In this document: positions 1-8,726 of the stretch, in pieces
Position numbering within the stretch: position 1 is the first letter of the stretch
Layout: each line of letters opens with the position of its first letter
Made by a program: the position numbers and the translations under genes
The notes under the pieces: generated by a model
Database searches by the model: none
Seen by the model: only the letters and a program-made list of their open reading frames with translations
Told to the model about the DNA's origin: nothing
Origin: Deltaproteobacteria bacterium
GTDB lineage: Bacteria > Desulfobacterota > WTBG01 > CAIYCZ01 > CAIRTM01
DNA length: 44,430 nucleotides
Assembly (NCBI GenBank): GCA_024276465.1
Contig: JAJRXD010000017.1
Coordinates: 1-44,430, forward strand
Direction: 5' to 3'

Positions 1-296
1 AGAAACTCGCCGACTTTATAAAATGTCGTTCAAGACATAATGGAGTACTGCGCCTAAAAATAATGGGGTTTCTATCTTGCTGATATTGCATCAAAATTTA
101 TTTTTTATTTTTTTCTTGACAGGAGAACTATAGGATGTCCCCTTTTCGCTTTTAATAAGTGGTATTTTTTTGATAATATTAGATAATGTTATTATCAGGC
201 AGTAAAGAGTTCACTAAGTTATTTATTAATAGAGCTTAAACAGATGTTGAACAAAAAGAGTTTCATATTATTTAATTAGTAAAGGAACATAACAAT
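1..296. other. AT-rich upstream region of sbcD
   Basis: No gene is visible here. The stretch is AT-rich and contains an imperfect palindromic element (GATAATA at 172-178 and TATTATC at 190-196). A ribosome binding site (AAAGGAA, about 281-287) precedes the sbcD start. A possible -35/-10 pair (TTGAAC at 247-252, TTTAAT at 271-276, spacing 18) would give a very short leader and is only weakly supported. Nothing else could be assigned. Confidence 0.4.
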
Positions 297-1436
297 ATGA
301 GATTTATTCATACTGCAGACTGGCACCTTGGGCGCATTTTCCACGAGCTGCATCTTACCGGGGATCAGTCGTATCTGCTCGATAAGTTTATCGATCTTGT
401 CAAAGATGCTAAACCAGATGCTGTTGTCATAGCCGGGGATATCTATGACAGGGCTGTTCCGCCTCCGGAGGCAGTGCGCCTGCTGGATGATGTTCTTTCC
501 AGGCTCTGTCTTGAGTGCGGGGTGACTGTTGTTCTCATTTCCGGGAATCACGACAGTCCTGACCGGCTGGGTTTTGCCTCACGGATGCTTGCAAACCAGA
601 ATCTGCACATTTTTGGCAGCCTGCTGCCAGACGCGAAACCACTCACGCTGAAAGACAGACATGGCCCGATATCCCTGTATGCTCTGCCATATGTTGAGCC
701 CCTGGTTGTTCGGGAAAAGCTGGGCATGGATGAGGTGAAGGATCATGATTCTGCGATGCGCGCCATGATTGCTCTAATGCGACAGAAAAGCTCTGCTGAG
801 GGCAGGTCTGTTCTTTTAACACACGCGTTTGTACCAGGCTGTATGGAATCTGAATCTGAGCGCCCTTTAACCGTAGGCGGTGCCGGTACTGTCAGCAAAA
901 GCTGTTTTGAAGGTTTTTCATATACTGCGCTTGGTCATCTGCACTGCCCACAGAGTGCTGGCGATGATAAAATTCAGTACTCAGGATCCCTGATGAAATA
1001 CTCGTTTGCCGAGTCAGATCATGATAAGTCAGTGAACCTTGTTGAAATAGATAAAACAGGTTTCTGCTCTGTTGAGCAGGTGCACCTTTCACCAAGGCGT
1101 GACGTGCGCCGGATCAAAGGCTGTATCGGGGAGATCCTGAAAGGGCAGGGCAGCGATGATTACGTAGAGGTCACCCTGTTAGATCGCGAGCCGATACTTG
1201 ATGCAATAGGCAAGCTTCGCTCGGTTTATCCGAACACCCTTAACATACGGCGCCCCTGTTTCACCCCGGGCAGGGGACCGGAGACAAATTTCGACCACCG
1301 AAAGATGAACGACACAGAACTTTTCTCATCTTTTTTCAGGCAGGTCACTGGCGATGAATTGACCTGTGCTCAGCGACAGGCATTCACATCTGTTGTGGAT
1401 GCGCTCAGGGAGCAGGAGAGGGAGGCTACAGCATGA
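297..1436 (+). CDS. sbcD: Nuclease SbcCD subunit D (Mre11-type phosphoesterase)
   Basis: SbcD is the Mn-dependent nuclease subunit of the SbcCD (Mre11-Rad50) complex, which cleaves DNA hairpins and processes blocked double-strand ends in the cytoplasm. The calcineurin-like phosphoesterase motifs appear in order: D-W-H near residues 8-10, G-D-I-Y-D near 47-51, G-N-H-D-S near 83-87, T-H-A-F, then G-H-L-H. At 379 residues it has the usual SbcD length, with the C-terminal capping region intact. The ATG at 297 follows an AAAGGAA ribosome binding site. The stop overlaps the sbcC start by four bases (ATGA), the usual sign of translational coupling. Confidence 0.96.
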   Translation: MRFIHTADWHLGRIFHELHLTGDQSYLLDKFIDLVKDAKPDAVVIAGDIYDRAVPPPEAVRLLDDVLSRLCLECGVTVVLISGNHDSPDRLGFASRMLANQNLHIFGSLLPDAKPLTLKDRHGPISLYALPYVEPLVVREKLGMDEVKDHDSAMRAMIALMRQKSSAEGRSVLLTHAFVPGCMESESERPLTVGGAGTVSKSCFEGFSYTALGHLHCPQSAGDDKIQYSGSLMKYSFAESDHDKSVNLVEIDKTGFCSVEQVHLSPRRDVRRIKGCIGEILKGQGSDDYVEVTLLDREPILDAIGKLRSVYPNTLNIRRPCFTPGRGPETNFDHRKMNDTELFSSFFRQVTGDELTCAQRQAFTSVVDALREQEREATA

Positions 1437-4400
1437 AGCCGCTCAAGCTGACCATGCAGGCTTTTGGACCTTACGCTGCCAGGCAGGAACTTGATTTTCG
1501 CCATATCGGCAAGCGGCCCTTTTTCCTGATCCACGGGCCTACCGGTTCAGGTAAAACCACGGTGCTTGATGCCATCTGTTTTGCCCTGTATGGCGAAACC
1601 TCCGGGGCTGAGCGCGAGCCACAGCAGATGCGAAGCGATCATTCCAGCGCAGAGATGCAAACAGAGGTGACATTTGATTTTGCTCTTGGCAGCAGGGCCT
1701 ACAGGGTCAGCCGCAGCCCTGAGCAGGAGCGCCCAAAGAAAAGGGGTTCCGGCACAACGCGCGTTCCTCAAAAAGCAGTCCTGTTTGAGCTGGCTGGTGC
1801 TGTGGATGAGAACGATGCCACTGTTGTAGAATCACAGTGGAGCAGGGTAACCGGCAAAATCGAGCAGCTTCTGGGCTTCAGGAGTCACCAGTTTCGCCAG
1901 GTTGTCATGCTTCCGCAGGGTCAGTTTCGCAAGCTGCTTGTTTCTGATTCCAGAGAAAGGGAACTGATTTTAGAGCGACTTTTTAAAACCGGGATCTACC
2001 GCACCATGGAGGAATCGCTTAAGGACGGGGCAAAGCAGATAAAAGACAGGGCAGATGATCTTAAAAAGCACAGGGCCTCTGTGCTTACACAAACAGATGC
2101 AGAATCAGAAGATGAGCTTAGAGTCGCAAAAAAAGAGTTCTCCAAAAAGGTAAAAGAACTTGACTGTCGCCTGGAGAAGCTTCACAAAAGCGAGAAGGAT
2201 TCTCAGCAGAAATTCAATGAAGCCAGCGATATTAAAAAAAAGATCGACGAACTGAAGGAGGCTGAAAAATCCTTCGCTGAGCTTGCGTCAGGGGGAAAAA
2301 AGATTGAAAAAGAGGAAAAGCGCCTTGAGCGTGCTCAAAAGGCTGCCGGACTTACTGATGCTGAGGCTGGGTGGAAAAAGCGTGTTGGAGAGCATGAAAA
2401 GGCATCCCGAAAACTTGCTGATGAGATAAAAAATCTCGAAAGCGCAAATGCTGCAAAAAAGAACGCAGATGAGGTTTTAAAAAAAGAACTGCAGCGTGAT
2501 CAGGAGCGGGAAGATGCCCGCAAAAACCTTGACCTCCTCAGTGAAATGGCTGCTGCTGTAACAGCACTTTCCATGGCACAGGCGCATCTTCTTGAGCTTA
2601 AACAGAAAAACAAAACATTAGAGAAAAATCGTGACAGCAGAAAAAGCAGGTTCAGGGAACTTCAAAAGCAGGTCAAAATTACTGCTTCTGAGCTTGAAAA
2701 GAAAAATATTATTGCTGCCTCAGCCGAATCTTTAAGTGTACAGCTGAAAGGGGCAAAGCTCCAGGCGAGACAGTCAACAGAACTTGAAGCTTTCAGAAAT
2801 GCTCTGCATAAAGCCAGGGCCGGCTTTGAATCGTTCGAAAAAAACCTGGAAAAAATTAAAAAAGATCTTTGTAAGGCCAGGAAAAAGGCTGAAGCCCTTG
2901 AGAAAGCACTGCTTGAGGGGCAGGCATCAATTCTTGCCAAAAACCTTGTGCCAGGCAAGCCGTGCCCTGTGTGCGGCTCTTCTGATCACCCACAGCCAGC
3001 ATCTGACGGTGAAAAGCTACACAAAGAAACTGCAGTGGATGAAGCCCGAGCACAGGTTGGGAAGTTGGAGAAAACACTTGAGGCAGCGCAGAACCAGGTC
3101 TTTGAGCATAAGGCAGAAACATCAAAGCTTGAGGGCAGAGTAAAGTCAATAGAGGATGCGCTCGGGGAATTTTCAGGCAAAGCCCCGACTTTTTTTAAGG
3201 ACAATCTTGTGCAGTTAGAAAAAAAGCTTTTTGAAGCAAGGCAGGCCGAAAAGGAATCTGTTATTCTGAAATCAAAAAAAGAAAAACTTGATAAAAAGAA
3301 GCAGGAGACAGAGGAGTGTCTTGAAAAAGCAGAGAAAGCTTTAGCAGGGGCAGGGGTTGAAATTGGAGAGCAGGAAGGAATTGTCCGCGAGCGGGAGCAG
3401 AAAGTCCCCCCAGAGCTTCGCAAGCCAGAGTTCCTTGAAAAAGCCGTAAACAAAGCTGAGGCGATCCTGAAGAATCTTACCATGTCACTTGAAAAGGCAA
3501 AAGCTGAAAAAGAGGCTGCCGGCAAAAACCTTTCCGCAAGAGAGGAAGCGGAAAAGGCTGCCCGCGAGGCTGATACCCATGCCCGGCAGATTGCAGAAGA
3601 TGAGAAAAAGAAATTCAGCGCAAGGCTGAAAGCCGCTGGCTTTCTTAGTGAGGAAGATTATGCAGATGCCCGTCTTGAGCAAGAAGAGATCGTCCTGCTT
3701 GACAAGGCTGTTCGAAGGTTTCATGAAGATATGAAGTCTGCCGAAGACCGATTGTCAAGAGCAGGGAAAGCCGCATGCAACCTGAAGCTTCCCGATGTTG
3801 GGCAGATTGAAGAGGCCATGGAGAAAGTGAAAAAAATAATCAAAGAAGAGAGTGAAAGGAAGGGCAAACTGGACGAGCGTGTCAGGCAGATCAGTTCATG
3901 CCTCAAGGAGCTTGAAAAAACAGATGCTGCGCTTAAAGAGCAGGAAGAACAGTATGCTGTAATGGGCAGGATTTCGGAGGTGGCAAACGGGCGCAATCCC
4001 CTCAGGATGACTTTCCAGCGCTTTGTGCTTGCAACACTGCTTGACGATGTGCTTGCCTCTGCATCCCAGCGACTGGGGCTCATGAGCAGGGGCCGGTTTG
4101 ATCTGCAGCGTGCACGCCAGCAGTCAGACCAGCGCACTGCGGGCGGACTTGACCTCATGGTCTACGATGCACACACTGGAACCACGAGGCCGGTGAACAC
4201 TCTTTCGGGCGGCGAGAGCTTCCTTGCCTCCCTTTCTCTTGCCCTGGGCCTTGCTGACGTGGTGCAGGCTTACTCCGGCGGCATTCGCCTTGAAACAATG
4301 TTTATAGATGAGGGATTCGGCAGCCTTGATCCCGAGGCCCTTGATTTAGCTTTCCGCGCACTTGTGGACCTGCAGCAGGGCGGACGCTTAGTGGGCATCA

Positions 4401-4492
4401 TCTCACACGTTCCAGAATTAAAGGAGAGAATCGATGTGAGGTTGGAGGTAAAACAGGGAAGACAGGGGAGTGAAGCACGGTTTGTGTTTTAA
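1433..4492 (+). CDS. sbcC: Nuclease SbcCD subunit C (Rad50-type SMC ATPase)
   Basis: SbcC is the SMC-like ATPase that clamps DNA and controls the SbcD nuclease. The Walker A motif GPTGSGKT is at residues 35-42. Long Lys/Glu-rich coiled coils fill roughly residues 190-870. The zinc hook Cys-Pro-Val-Cys is at about 511-514, in the middle of the coiled coil, where dimerisation is expected. The ABC signature LSGGES is near residue 923, followed by the Walker B / D-loop segment (FIDEGFGSLD). The length of 1019 residues is normal. It overlaps sbcD by four bases and ends the operon. The only possible downstream terminator is the hairpin at 4713-4741, about 220 bases away. Confidence 0.96.
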   Translation: MKPLKLTMQAFGPYAARQELDFRHIGKRPFFLIHGPTGSGKTTVLDAICFALYGETSGAEREPQQMRSDHSSAEMQTEVTFDFALGSRAYRVSRSPEQERPKKRGSGTTRVPQKAVLFELAGAVDENDATVVESQWSRVTGKIEQLLGFRSHQFRQVVMLPQGQFRKLLVSDSRERELILERLFKTGIYRTMEESLKDGAKQIKDRADDLKKHRASVLTQTDAESEDELRVAKKEFSKKVKELDCRLEKLHKSEKDSQQKFNEASDIKKKIDELKEAEKSFAELASGGKKIEKEEKRLERAQKAAGLTDAEAGWKKRVGEHEKASRKLADEIKNLESANAAKKNADEVLKKELQRDQEREDARKNLDLLSEMAAAVTALSMAQAHLLELKQKNKTLEKNRDSRKSRFRELQKQVKITASELEKKNIIAASAESLSVQLKGAKLQARQSTELEAFRNALHKARAGFESFEKNLEKIKKDLCKARKKAEALEKALLEGQASILAKNLVPGKPCPVCGSSDHPQPASDGEKLHKETAVDEARAQVGKLEKTLEAAQNQVFEHKAETSKLEGRVKSIEDALGEFSGKAPTFFKDNLVQLEKKLFEARQAEKESVILKSKKEKLDKKKQETEECLEKAEKALAGAGVEIGEQEGIVREREQKVPPELRKPEFLEKAVNKAEAILKNLTMSLEKAKAEKEAAGKNLSAREEAEKAAREADTHARQIAEDEKKKFSARLKAAGFLSEEDYADARLEQEEIVLLDKAVRRFHEDMKSAEDRLSRAGKAACNLKLPDVGQIEEAMEKVKKIIKEESERKGKLDERVRQISSCLKELEKTDAALKEQEEQYAVMGRISEVANGRNPLRMTFQRFVLATLLDDVLASASQRLGLMSRGRFDLQRARQQSDQRTAGGLDLMVYDAHTGTTRPVNTLSGGESFLASLSLALGLADVVQAYSGGIRLETMFIDEGFGSLDPEALDLAFRALVDLQQGGRLVGIISHVPELKERIDVRLEVKQGRQGSEARFVF

Positions 4493-4712
4493 AGGCTGTA
4501 ATACATGTTTACAGAAAAAGCAGCAGGGGTCTATCCCTCCCCGAAAGCAAGTTCTTTTCAAACCCGTTTTTATCATCTGCTGTGTCAAAGTCCTGTTTTG
4601 ACAGTATAAATCTTTTTTTAAAAAAGAGAAGAATTTAATTTATATTATATAGAATTAATGATACTATCAATAAACTGCTAAGGCATGTCGGTCAACTATT
4701 GATTAATTCAGG
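4493..4712. other. Intergenic region between sbcC and the RRM gene
   Basis: About 220 bases without an ORF lie ahead of the leader hairpin. A perfect -35-like TTGACA is at 4598-4603, but no good -10 box lies at standard spacing. A strongly AT-rich tract (4620-4665) follows. It probably holds the promoter and the long 5' leader of the RRM gene, which is common for cold-shock genes, but the start site cannot be fixed from sequence. Confidence 0.4.
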
Positions 4713-4741
4713 GTGCCTGGTTTTTCGGCACTGCTTTTTTT
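4713..4741 (+). promoter_or_regulatory. Terminator-like leader hairpin upstream of the RRM gene
   Basis: GTGCC (4713-4717) pairs with GGCAC (4727-4731) across a nine-base loop. Two to three bases later comes a run of seven T (4735-4741), then ATCAG. The form is that of an intrinsic terminator, yet it ends only 13 bases before the AAAGGAG ribosome binding site of the RRM gene. A very similar hairpin, T7 run and ATCAG stands before the DEAD-box helicase gene at 5122-5149. It could be the far terminator of sbcC, a transcription attenuator of the RRM gene, or both. Confidence 0.55.
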
Positions 4742-4767
4742 ATCAGCCTCAAAAAAAGGAGTTTCTT

Positions 4768-5040
4768 ATGAATATGTATGTTGGTAATCTGTCTTTCACC
4801 GTTAATGAAGATGACTTGAAACAGGCTTTCTCCGAGTTTGGTAAGGTTGAAAGTGCTAAGGTTATAATGGATAAATTTTCCGGGCAGTCAAAGGGGTTTG
4901 GCTTTGTTGAAATGCCAAGTAATTCAGAAGCTGACAAAGCAATTAAAGCCCTGAATGGTAAAGACCTGAAGGGAAGAAACATAAAGGTAAACCAGGCACA
5001 ACCTACCGGCGACCGTTCTTCACGCAGATCGAGGTATTAG
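4768..5040 (+). CDS. Small RRM-domain RNA-binding protein
   Basis: A single RNA-recognition-motif protein of 90 residues, of the type that acts as a cytoplasmic RNA chaperone and is often cold-inducible. RNP2 (MYVGNL, residues 3-8) and RNP1 (KGFGFVEM, residues 42-49) are both intact. The tail after the RRM is short and Arg/Ser-rich (RSSRRSRY). The start is set at 4768 because an AAAGGAG ribosome binding site lies at about 4755-4761 and the protein then begins directly at the first beta strand. An in-frame ATG at 4699 would add a leader that crosses the hairpin at 4713-4741 and is rejected. It is followed by a DEAD-box helicase gene with a matching leader element, which suggests joint regulation. 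Confidence 0.93.
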   Translation: MNMYVGNLSFTVNEDDLKQAFSEFGKVESAKVIMDKFSGQSKGFGFVEMPSNSEADKAIKALNGKDLKGRNIKVNQAQPTGDRSSRRSRY

Positions 5041-5121
5041 CTGCAGCTGCTTTATTAAGACTGATTCCCGGGCTTATCGGTTGTTAGTTTATATTAACCG
5101 TGAGCCATAAGATCCTCTGCT

Positions 5122-5149
5122 GTGCAGGGTTTCTGCCGGCACTTTTTTT
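5122..5149 (+). promoter_or_regulatory. Terminator-like leader hairpin upstream of the DEAD-box helicase gene
   Basis: GTGC (5122-5125) pairs with GCAC (5139-5142). The stem extends inward through AGG/CCG with one mismatch, and the loop is T-rich. A run of exactly seven T (5143-5149) follows, then CATCAG. It ends about 12 bases before the helicase start codon. It shares GGCAC, T7 and ATCAG with the element at 4713-4741. It may terminate the RRM transcript, attenuate the helicase gene, or do both. Confidence 0.55.
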
Positions 5150-5161
5150 CATCAGGTATGC

Positions 5162-6898
5162 ATGATGTCATCCGAAAATTCATTGCAAAGAAGTTTTAAC
5201 GAATTTGAGCTTGCCAAACCAGTGCTTAAGGTGATGGATGATGTGGGCTATGAAGTACCCACACCTATTCAGGCACTGACGATCCCACTTGTTCTGGCGG
5301 GAAAAGATCTGCTGGGCCAGGCCCAGACCGGAACAGGTAAAACAGCTGCTTTTGCTTTGCCATTATTATCACGCATAGATCTCAGCAAACCAAAACCCCA
5401 GGTGCTGGTTCTGACACCAACCAGGGAGCTGGCCATTCAGGTTGCAGAGGCTTTCCAGCGGTATGCATCACGCCTCAGGGCATTCCGCGTGCTTCCCATC
5501 TATGGTGGTCAGGCATACGCTGGCCAGCTGCGCCAGCTGGAGCGTGGCGTGCATGTGGTTGTTGGAACACCGGGGCGGGTGATGGACCATATGCGGCGCG
5601 GAACATTAAACCTGGACATGCTTGACTGCCTGGTTCTTGATGAAGCAGATGAAATGCTTAATATGGGTTTTCTTGAGGATGTTGAATGGGTTTTAGAGCA
5701 GATGCCTTCGGTCTGCCAGATCCTGCTCTTTTCAGCAACCATTCCCAGGGGTATTCGCAAAATTGCAAAGAAATACCTGAACAATCCGGAAGAGATTACC
5801 ATTCAGGTCCGTACTATTACAGCAGATACAATTAATCATCGTTTCTGGATGGTGAGCGGGCTCCATAAGCTTGATGCTTTAACCCGGATACTTGAGGCAG
5901 AACCGTTTGACGCTATGCTTGTGTTTGTACGTACTAAAATTGCCACGATGGATCTGGCTGAGAGGCTGGAAGCCCGCGGCTATGAGGCTGCTGCGTTAAA
6001 TGGTGATATCGCACAGAAAACCCGGGAGCGTACCATTGTAAAATTAAAAACAGGAAAGTTGGATATCCTGGTTGCTACTGATGTGGCGGCACGGGGACTT
6101 GATGTGGATCGGATCAGTCATGTTGTTAACTATGATATTCCCTATGATACCGAATCCTATGTACACCGCGTGGGCCGAACCGGGCGGGCCGGCCGCAGCG
6201 GAGAGGCAATTATGTTTGTTTCTCCACGGGAAAGACATCTGTTAAAAGCCATAGAAAAAGCAACAAGACAAAAGATCAGGATGATGAAGCTTCCTTCAAC
6301 AGAGGCAATTAATGACAAGCGCATTGCCCGTTTTAAACAGCGCATAACCGATACTCTGGCAGCAGAAGGCCTGGAGTTTTTTTCTGAGCTCATCAACCAG
6401 TACCAGCAGGAGCATAATGTTCCTGCACTTGATGTTGCTGCTGCACTGGCCAGGCTGCTGCAGGGCAGCAAGCCGCTGCTTTTGGAAAAGAAGCCTGTAG
6501 AGAAGCCTTTTTCTGAAAAGAAGTTCAAAAGGGAAAAGCTGCCTCAAAAGCGGAAGAAAAACAAAGAAGCAGCCTCGGAACAGGGCATGGAGCGGTTTCG
6601 TATTGAAGTTGGTGCTGTGCATGGTGTGAAGCCTGCTAACATAGTTGGAGCCATAGCTAATGAGGCTGGTCTTGATGGTAAACATATTGGAAGGATTGAT
6701 ATTAACGATGAATTCAGCACTGTGGACCTGCCGGAGGGGATGCCACAGAGTATTTTTCGCACTCTCAAAAAAGTCTGGGTGGCTGGGCAGAGGTTAAAGA
6801 TTTCGAGAGTGGCTGAATCTGAAAAAAAGCTGGTTCCTGAAAAAAAGGGCAAATCAACAGTAAAGGGTAACAGGAAATATTCTGCCGGGAAACGTTGA
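5162..6898 (+). CDS. deaD: ATP-dependent DEAD-box RNA helicase, DeaD/CsdA type
   Basis: Unwinds structured RNA in the cytoplasm; family members act in ribosome assembly and mRNA decay, especially in the cold. All helicase motifs are present: Q motif with PTPIQ near residue 38, motif I AQTGTGKT, Ia PTRELA, Ib TPGR, II DEAD, III SAT, V ATDVAARGLD and VI HRVGRTGR. A Lys-rich linker (about 440-475) leads to a C-terminal DbpA-type RNA-binding domain (about 475-555) and a basic tail, the architecture of CsdA rather than of RhlE. The start is chosen at 5162, with a weak AGG just upstream; the ATG at 5165 is equally possible. The gene lies 121 bases after the RRM gene. Confidence 0.95.
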   Translation: MMSSENSLQRSFNEFELAKPVLKVMDDVGYEVPTPIQALTIPLVLAGKDLLGQAQTGTGKTAAFALPLLSRIDLSKPKPQVLVLTPTRELAIQVAEAFQRYASRLRAFRVLPIYGGQAYAGQLRQLERGVHVVVGTPGRVMDHMRRGTLNLDMLDCLVLDEADEMLNMGFLEDVEWVLEQMPSVCQILLFSATIPRGIRKIAKKYLNNPEEITIQVRTITADTINHRFWMVSGLHKLDALTRILEAEPFDAMLVFVRTKIATMDLAERLEARGYEAAALNGDIAQKTRERTIVKLKTGKLDILVATDVAARGLDVDRISHVVNYDIPYDTESYVHRVGRTGRAGRSGEAIMFVSPRERHLLKAIEKATRQKIRMMKLPSTEAINDKRIARFKQRITDTLAAEGLEFFSELINQYQQEHNVPALDVAAALARLLQGSKPLLLEKKPVEKPFSEKKFKREKLPQKRKKNKEAASEQGMERFRIEVGAVHGVKPANIVGAIANEAGLDGKHIGRIDINDEFSTVDLPEGMPQSIFRTLKKVWVAGQRLKISRVAESEKKLVPEKKGKSTVKGNRKYSAGKR

Positions 6899-7075
6899 TA
6901 ATGTTAAAGTGCAATCTGCTCCGTCACACAATCGTTACAATTGTGCGTTTCGCTGAGGGTGTTTGTCTTCGAAAATCTCTACAGCCGGGATTTTTATGCT
7001 GATCTGAAAATTGATGTTCGCTAAGGCCAGCTGTAAAAAATTAAAAACAGGCTTGATAGTTCCATTCTTATATAC

Positions 7076-8623
7076 TTATTTAATAATTACCTTCCCTCCG
7101 GCAGAAACATATTCATTGACCTCTGCCTGTTTCATGCACGTGATTTCAAACAAGTACTCTCCGGCTGGCATCCCTTTTGGTGGTGTTATTGTAAGTGCAT
7201 AGGATTTAGCTTCATGGGCGGAAAGATCAAAAGAGATGTCAGCCGGGTTCATCCAGCGCCTGGGCGCACTTAACCCGCCTGACCTTATGCTCTGGTTTTC
7301 AAATCCCTGGTTCTGGACAGTAATGTTAAACCGGGCAGAACAGTCTTTTTTAATTTCCTGAACCTGGGGATCTATCCATAATGCAAGTGTTTGACGCGTA
7401 ACATCAATACCTCTTACAACAGGTGACATCATACTTATTATGCCCCCAATAGTTATATTGGGTCCACACAGCTTGACGGTTGTTGCAGGGGTCCAGTCCT
7501 GTTCAAAGGAATCATATATCCCGGCATTTTCAGTATCAAAGCACTTATCCTCTATTGTGGTAATGGCTTCCGTGAGCCTGTTTCTAAACCGCTCAAAGCC
7601 TGTTAACCTGTATGCCACATTCAGTGCCATAAGGCATGCTGTCTGTGTGGAGATAAGTTTTGATTTGTCTGCCGGCAGCAGACTTTCCTGCAGGGAACTG
7701 TAAAAGCCTCCAAAATCGCTGTCCCAGGCATGCCTGATAAGGATGTCCGCAGTTTCAACAACTTTTCCCCCATATATGAAGGCATTTTTAGTAACAGGGT
7801 TAAGATTTGGAGCAGGCCCTACATAGGCATAGGAGGAAGAATAAGGCCTGCCTGTAAAAGCATGGCTTCCCCTTCGAGGTCCCCAGATGGAAGGCCCCAT
7901 ATTGTGGTAATGAAAATACATTGTCAGTGCAAGATTGGCAAGATGGCATACATCCTTTTCCCTTTTTGCGGGTTTCCAGTCTCTGGTAAATGAGGTGAAA
8001 AACCCCCCATGTGTTCTGTCTTCGGCTTTATCAAGGATCATTGCAGCAAATTCTTCAGCACGGTTTTTATGAAAAGCAGCTTTTGGCCCAAGCGGGGAAT
8101 CCATGCCATCCTTCCATGATCCGTTCATGTGCATGAGCATTTTACACTGGGTGGCAAGGTCTTTAGTGTCAAGGGCAGTTTGCCAGTTTTCGTCATACAA
8201 AGAAAAAAACCCCCCGTTTTTTTTGTCCCATGCACGTTCAAGTGTAATGTCAAGAAAGTCAAGGGCCTTTTGAAGATATTTGTCTTTTTTGCTGACTTCA
8301 TACAGGTGCATGAGGATGCCGAAAATATCACCTGTCCGGCCAAGGTTTTTCTCTTTTGCAGTAATGTTCCAGAACCTGTCAGCTGCAAGAAAAAACCCCC
8401 CATTGAGCGAATCCTCAAACCTGCTTATCACATTATTAACTTCCAGTTCAGCATCTTTTATAACTTCAGGATCATGACTGAGCATTGCACCTATTACATA
8501 AGAGCGGGCTGAACTGAATTGATCTTCGGAAAATTTATCGCTGCAGGTAATTTCCGACCAGTCTTCGGAAGCTGCATGAAACAAACCGCTGTTTTCCCTG
8601 TCATTAAAATAATCTTGAAACAT
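7076..8623 (-). CDS. Six-repeat (alpha/alpha)-toroid protein, AGE-like, with C-terminal beta domain
   Basis: I do not recognise a named family. The 515-residue protein carries a motif of the form [AG]-G-[FIL]-[FY]-x(6)-W/L six times, starting near residues 12, 74, 136, 205, 304 and 366. Most spacings are about 62 residues. Six such units fit an (alpha/alpha)6 toroid as in N-acylglucosamine 2-epimerase / six-hairpin glycosidase folds. From about residue 408 the sequence becomes beta-rich and resembles an Ig-like domain. No signal peptide is seen, so it is probably cytoplasmic. A clear AGGAGG ribosome binding site lies just upstream (8626-8633). It follows the FliD-like gene on the same strand with a 103-base gap. 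A sugar-modifying role is only a guess. Confidence 0.8.
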   Translation of the reverse strand: MFQDYFNDRENSGLFHAASEDWSEITCSDKFSEDQFSSARSYVIGAMLSHDPEVIKDAELEVNNVISRFEDSLNGGFFLAADRFWNITAKEKNLGRTGDIFGILMHLYEVSKKDKYLQKALDFLDITLERAWDKKNGGFFSLYDENWQTALDTKDLATQCKMLMHMNGSWKDGMDSPLGPKAAFHKNRAEEFAAMILDKAEDRTHGGFFTSFTRDWKPAKREKDVCHLANLALTMYFHYHNMGPSIWGPRRGSHAFTGRPYSSSYAYVGPAPNLNPVTKNAFIYGGKVVETADILIRHAWDSDFGGFYSSLQESLLPADKSKLISTQTACLMALNVAYRLTGFERFRNRLTEAITTIEDKCFDTENAGIYDSFEQDWTPATTVKLCGPNITIGGIISMMSPVVRGIDVTRQTLALWIDPQVQEIKKDCSARFNITVQNQGFENQSIRSGGLSAPRRWMNPADISFDLSAHEAKSYALTITPPKGMPAGEYLFEITCMKQAEVNEYVSAGGKVIIK

Positions 8624-8726
8624 TTAATACCTCCTGATTCATGTTTTAGTTTACAGTGGTGCCTTCTGGTGCATGAGAGTTTCTGTCATACTTTGAAAAA
8701 CTGCATTCAGTTTCCTGTTTATCAAA

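Noticed and set aside
116-136. Promoter TTGACA / TAGGAT upstream of sbcD
   Set aside because: The spacing is about nine bases, too short for a sigma-70 promoter.
2656-3525. Long minus-strand open frames inside sbcC
   Set aside because: They are shadows of the Lys/Glu-rich coiled coil (poly Phe/Ser/Leu when read backwards) and have no family features.
4699-4767. Longer start for the RRM protein
   Set aside because: It would add residues encoded across the leader hairpin and T run, lacks a ribosome binding site, and delays the conserved RNP2 strand.
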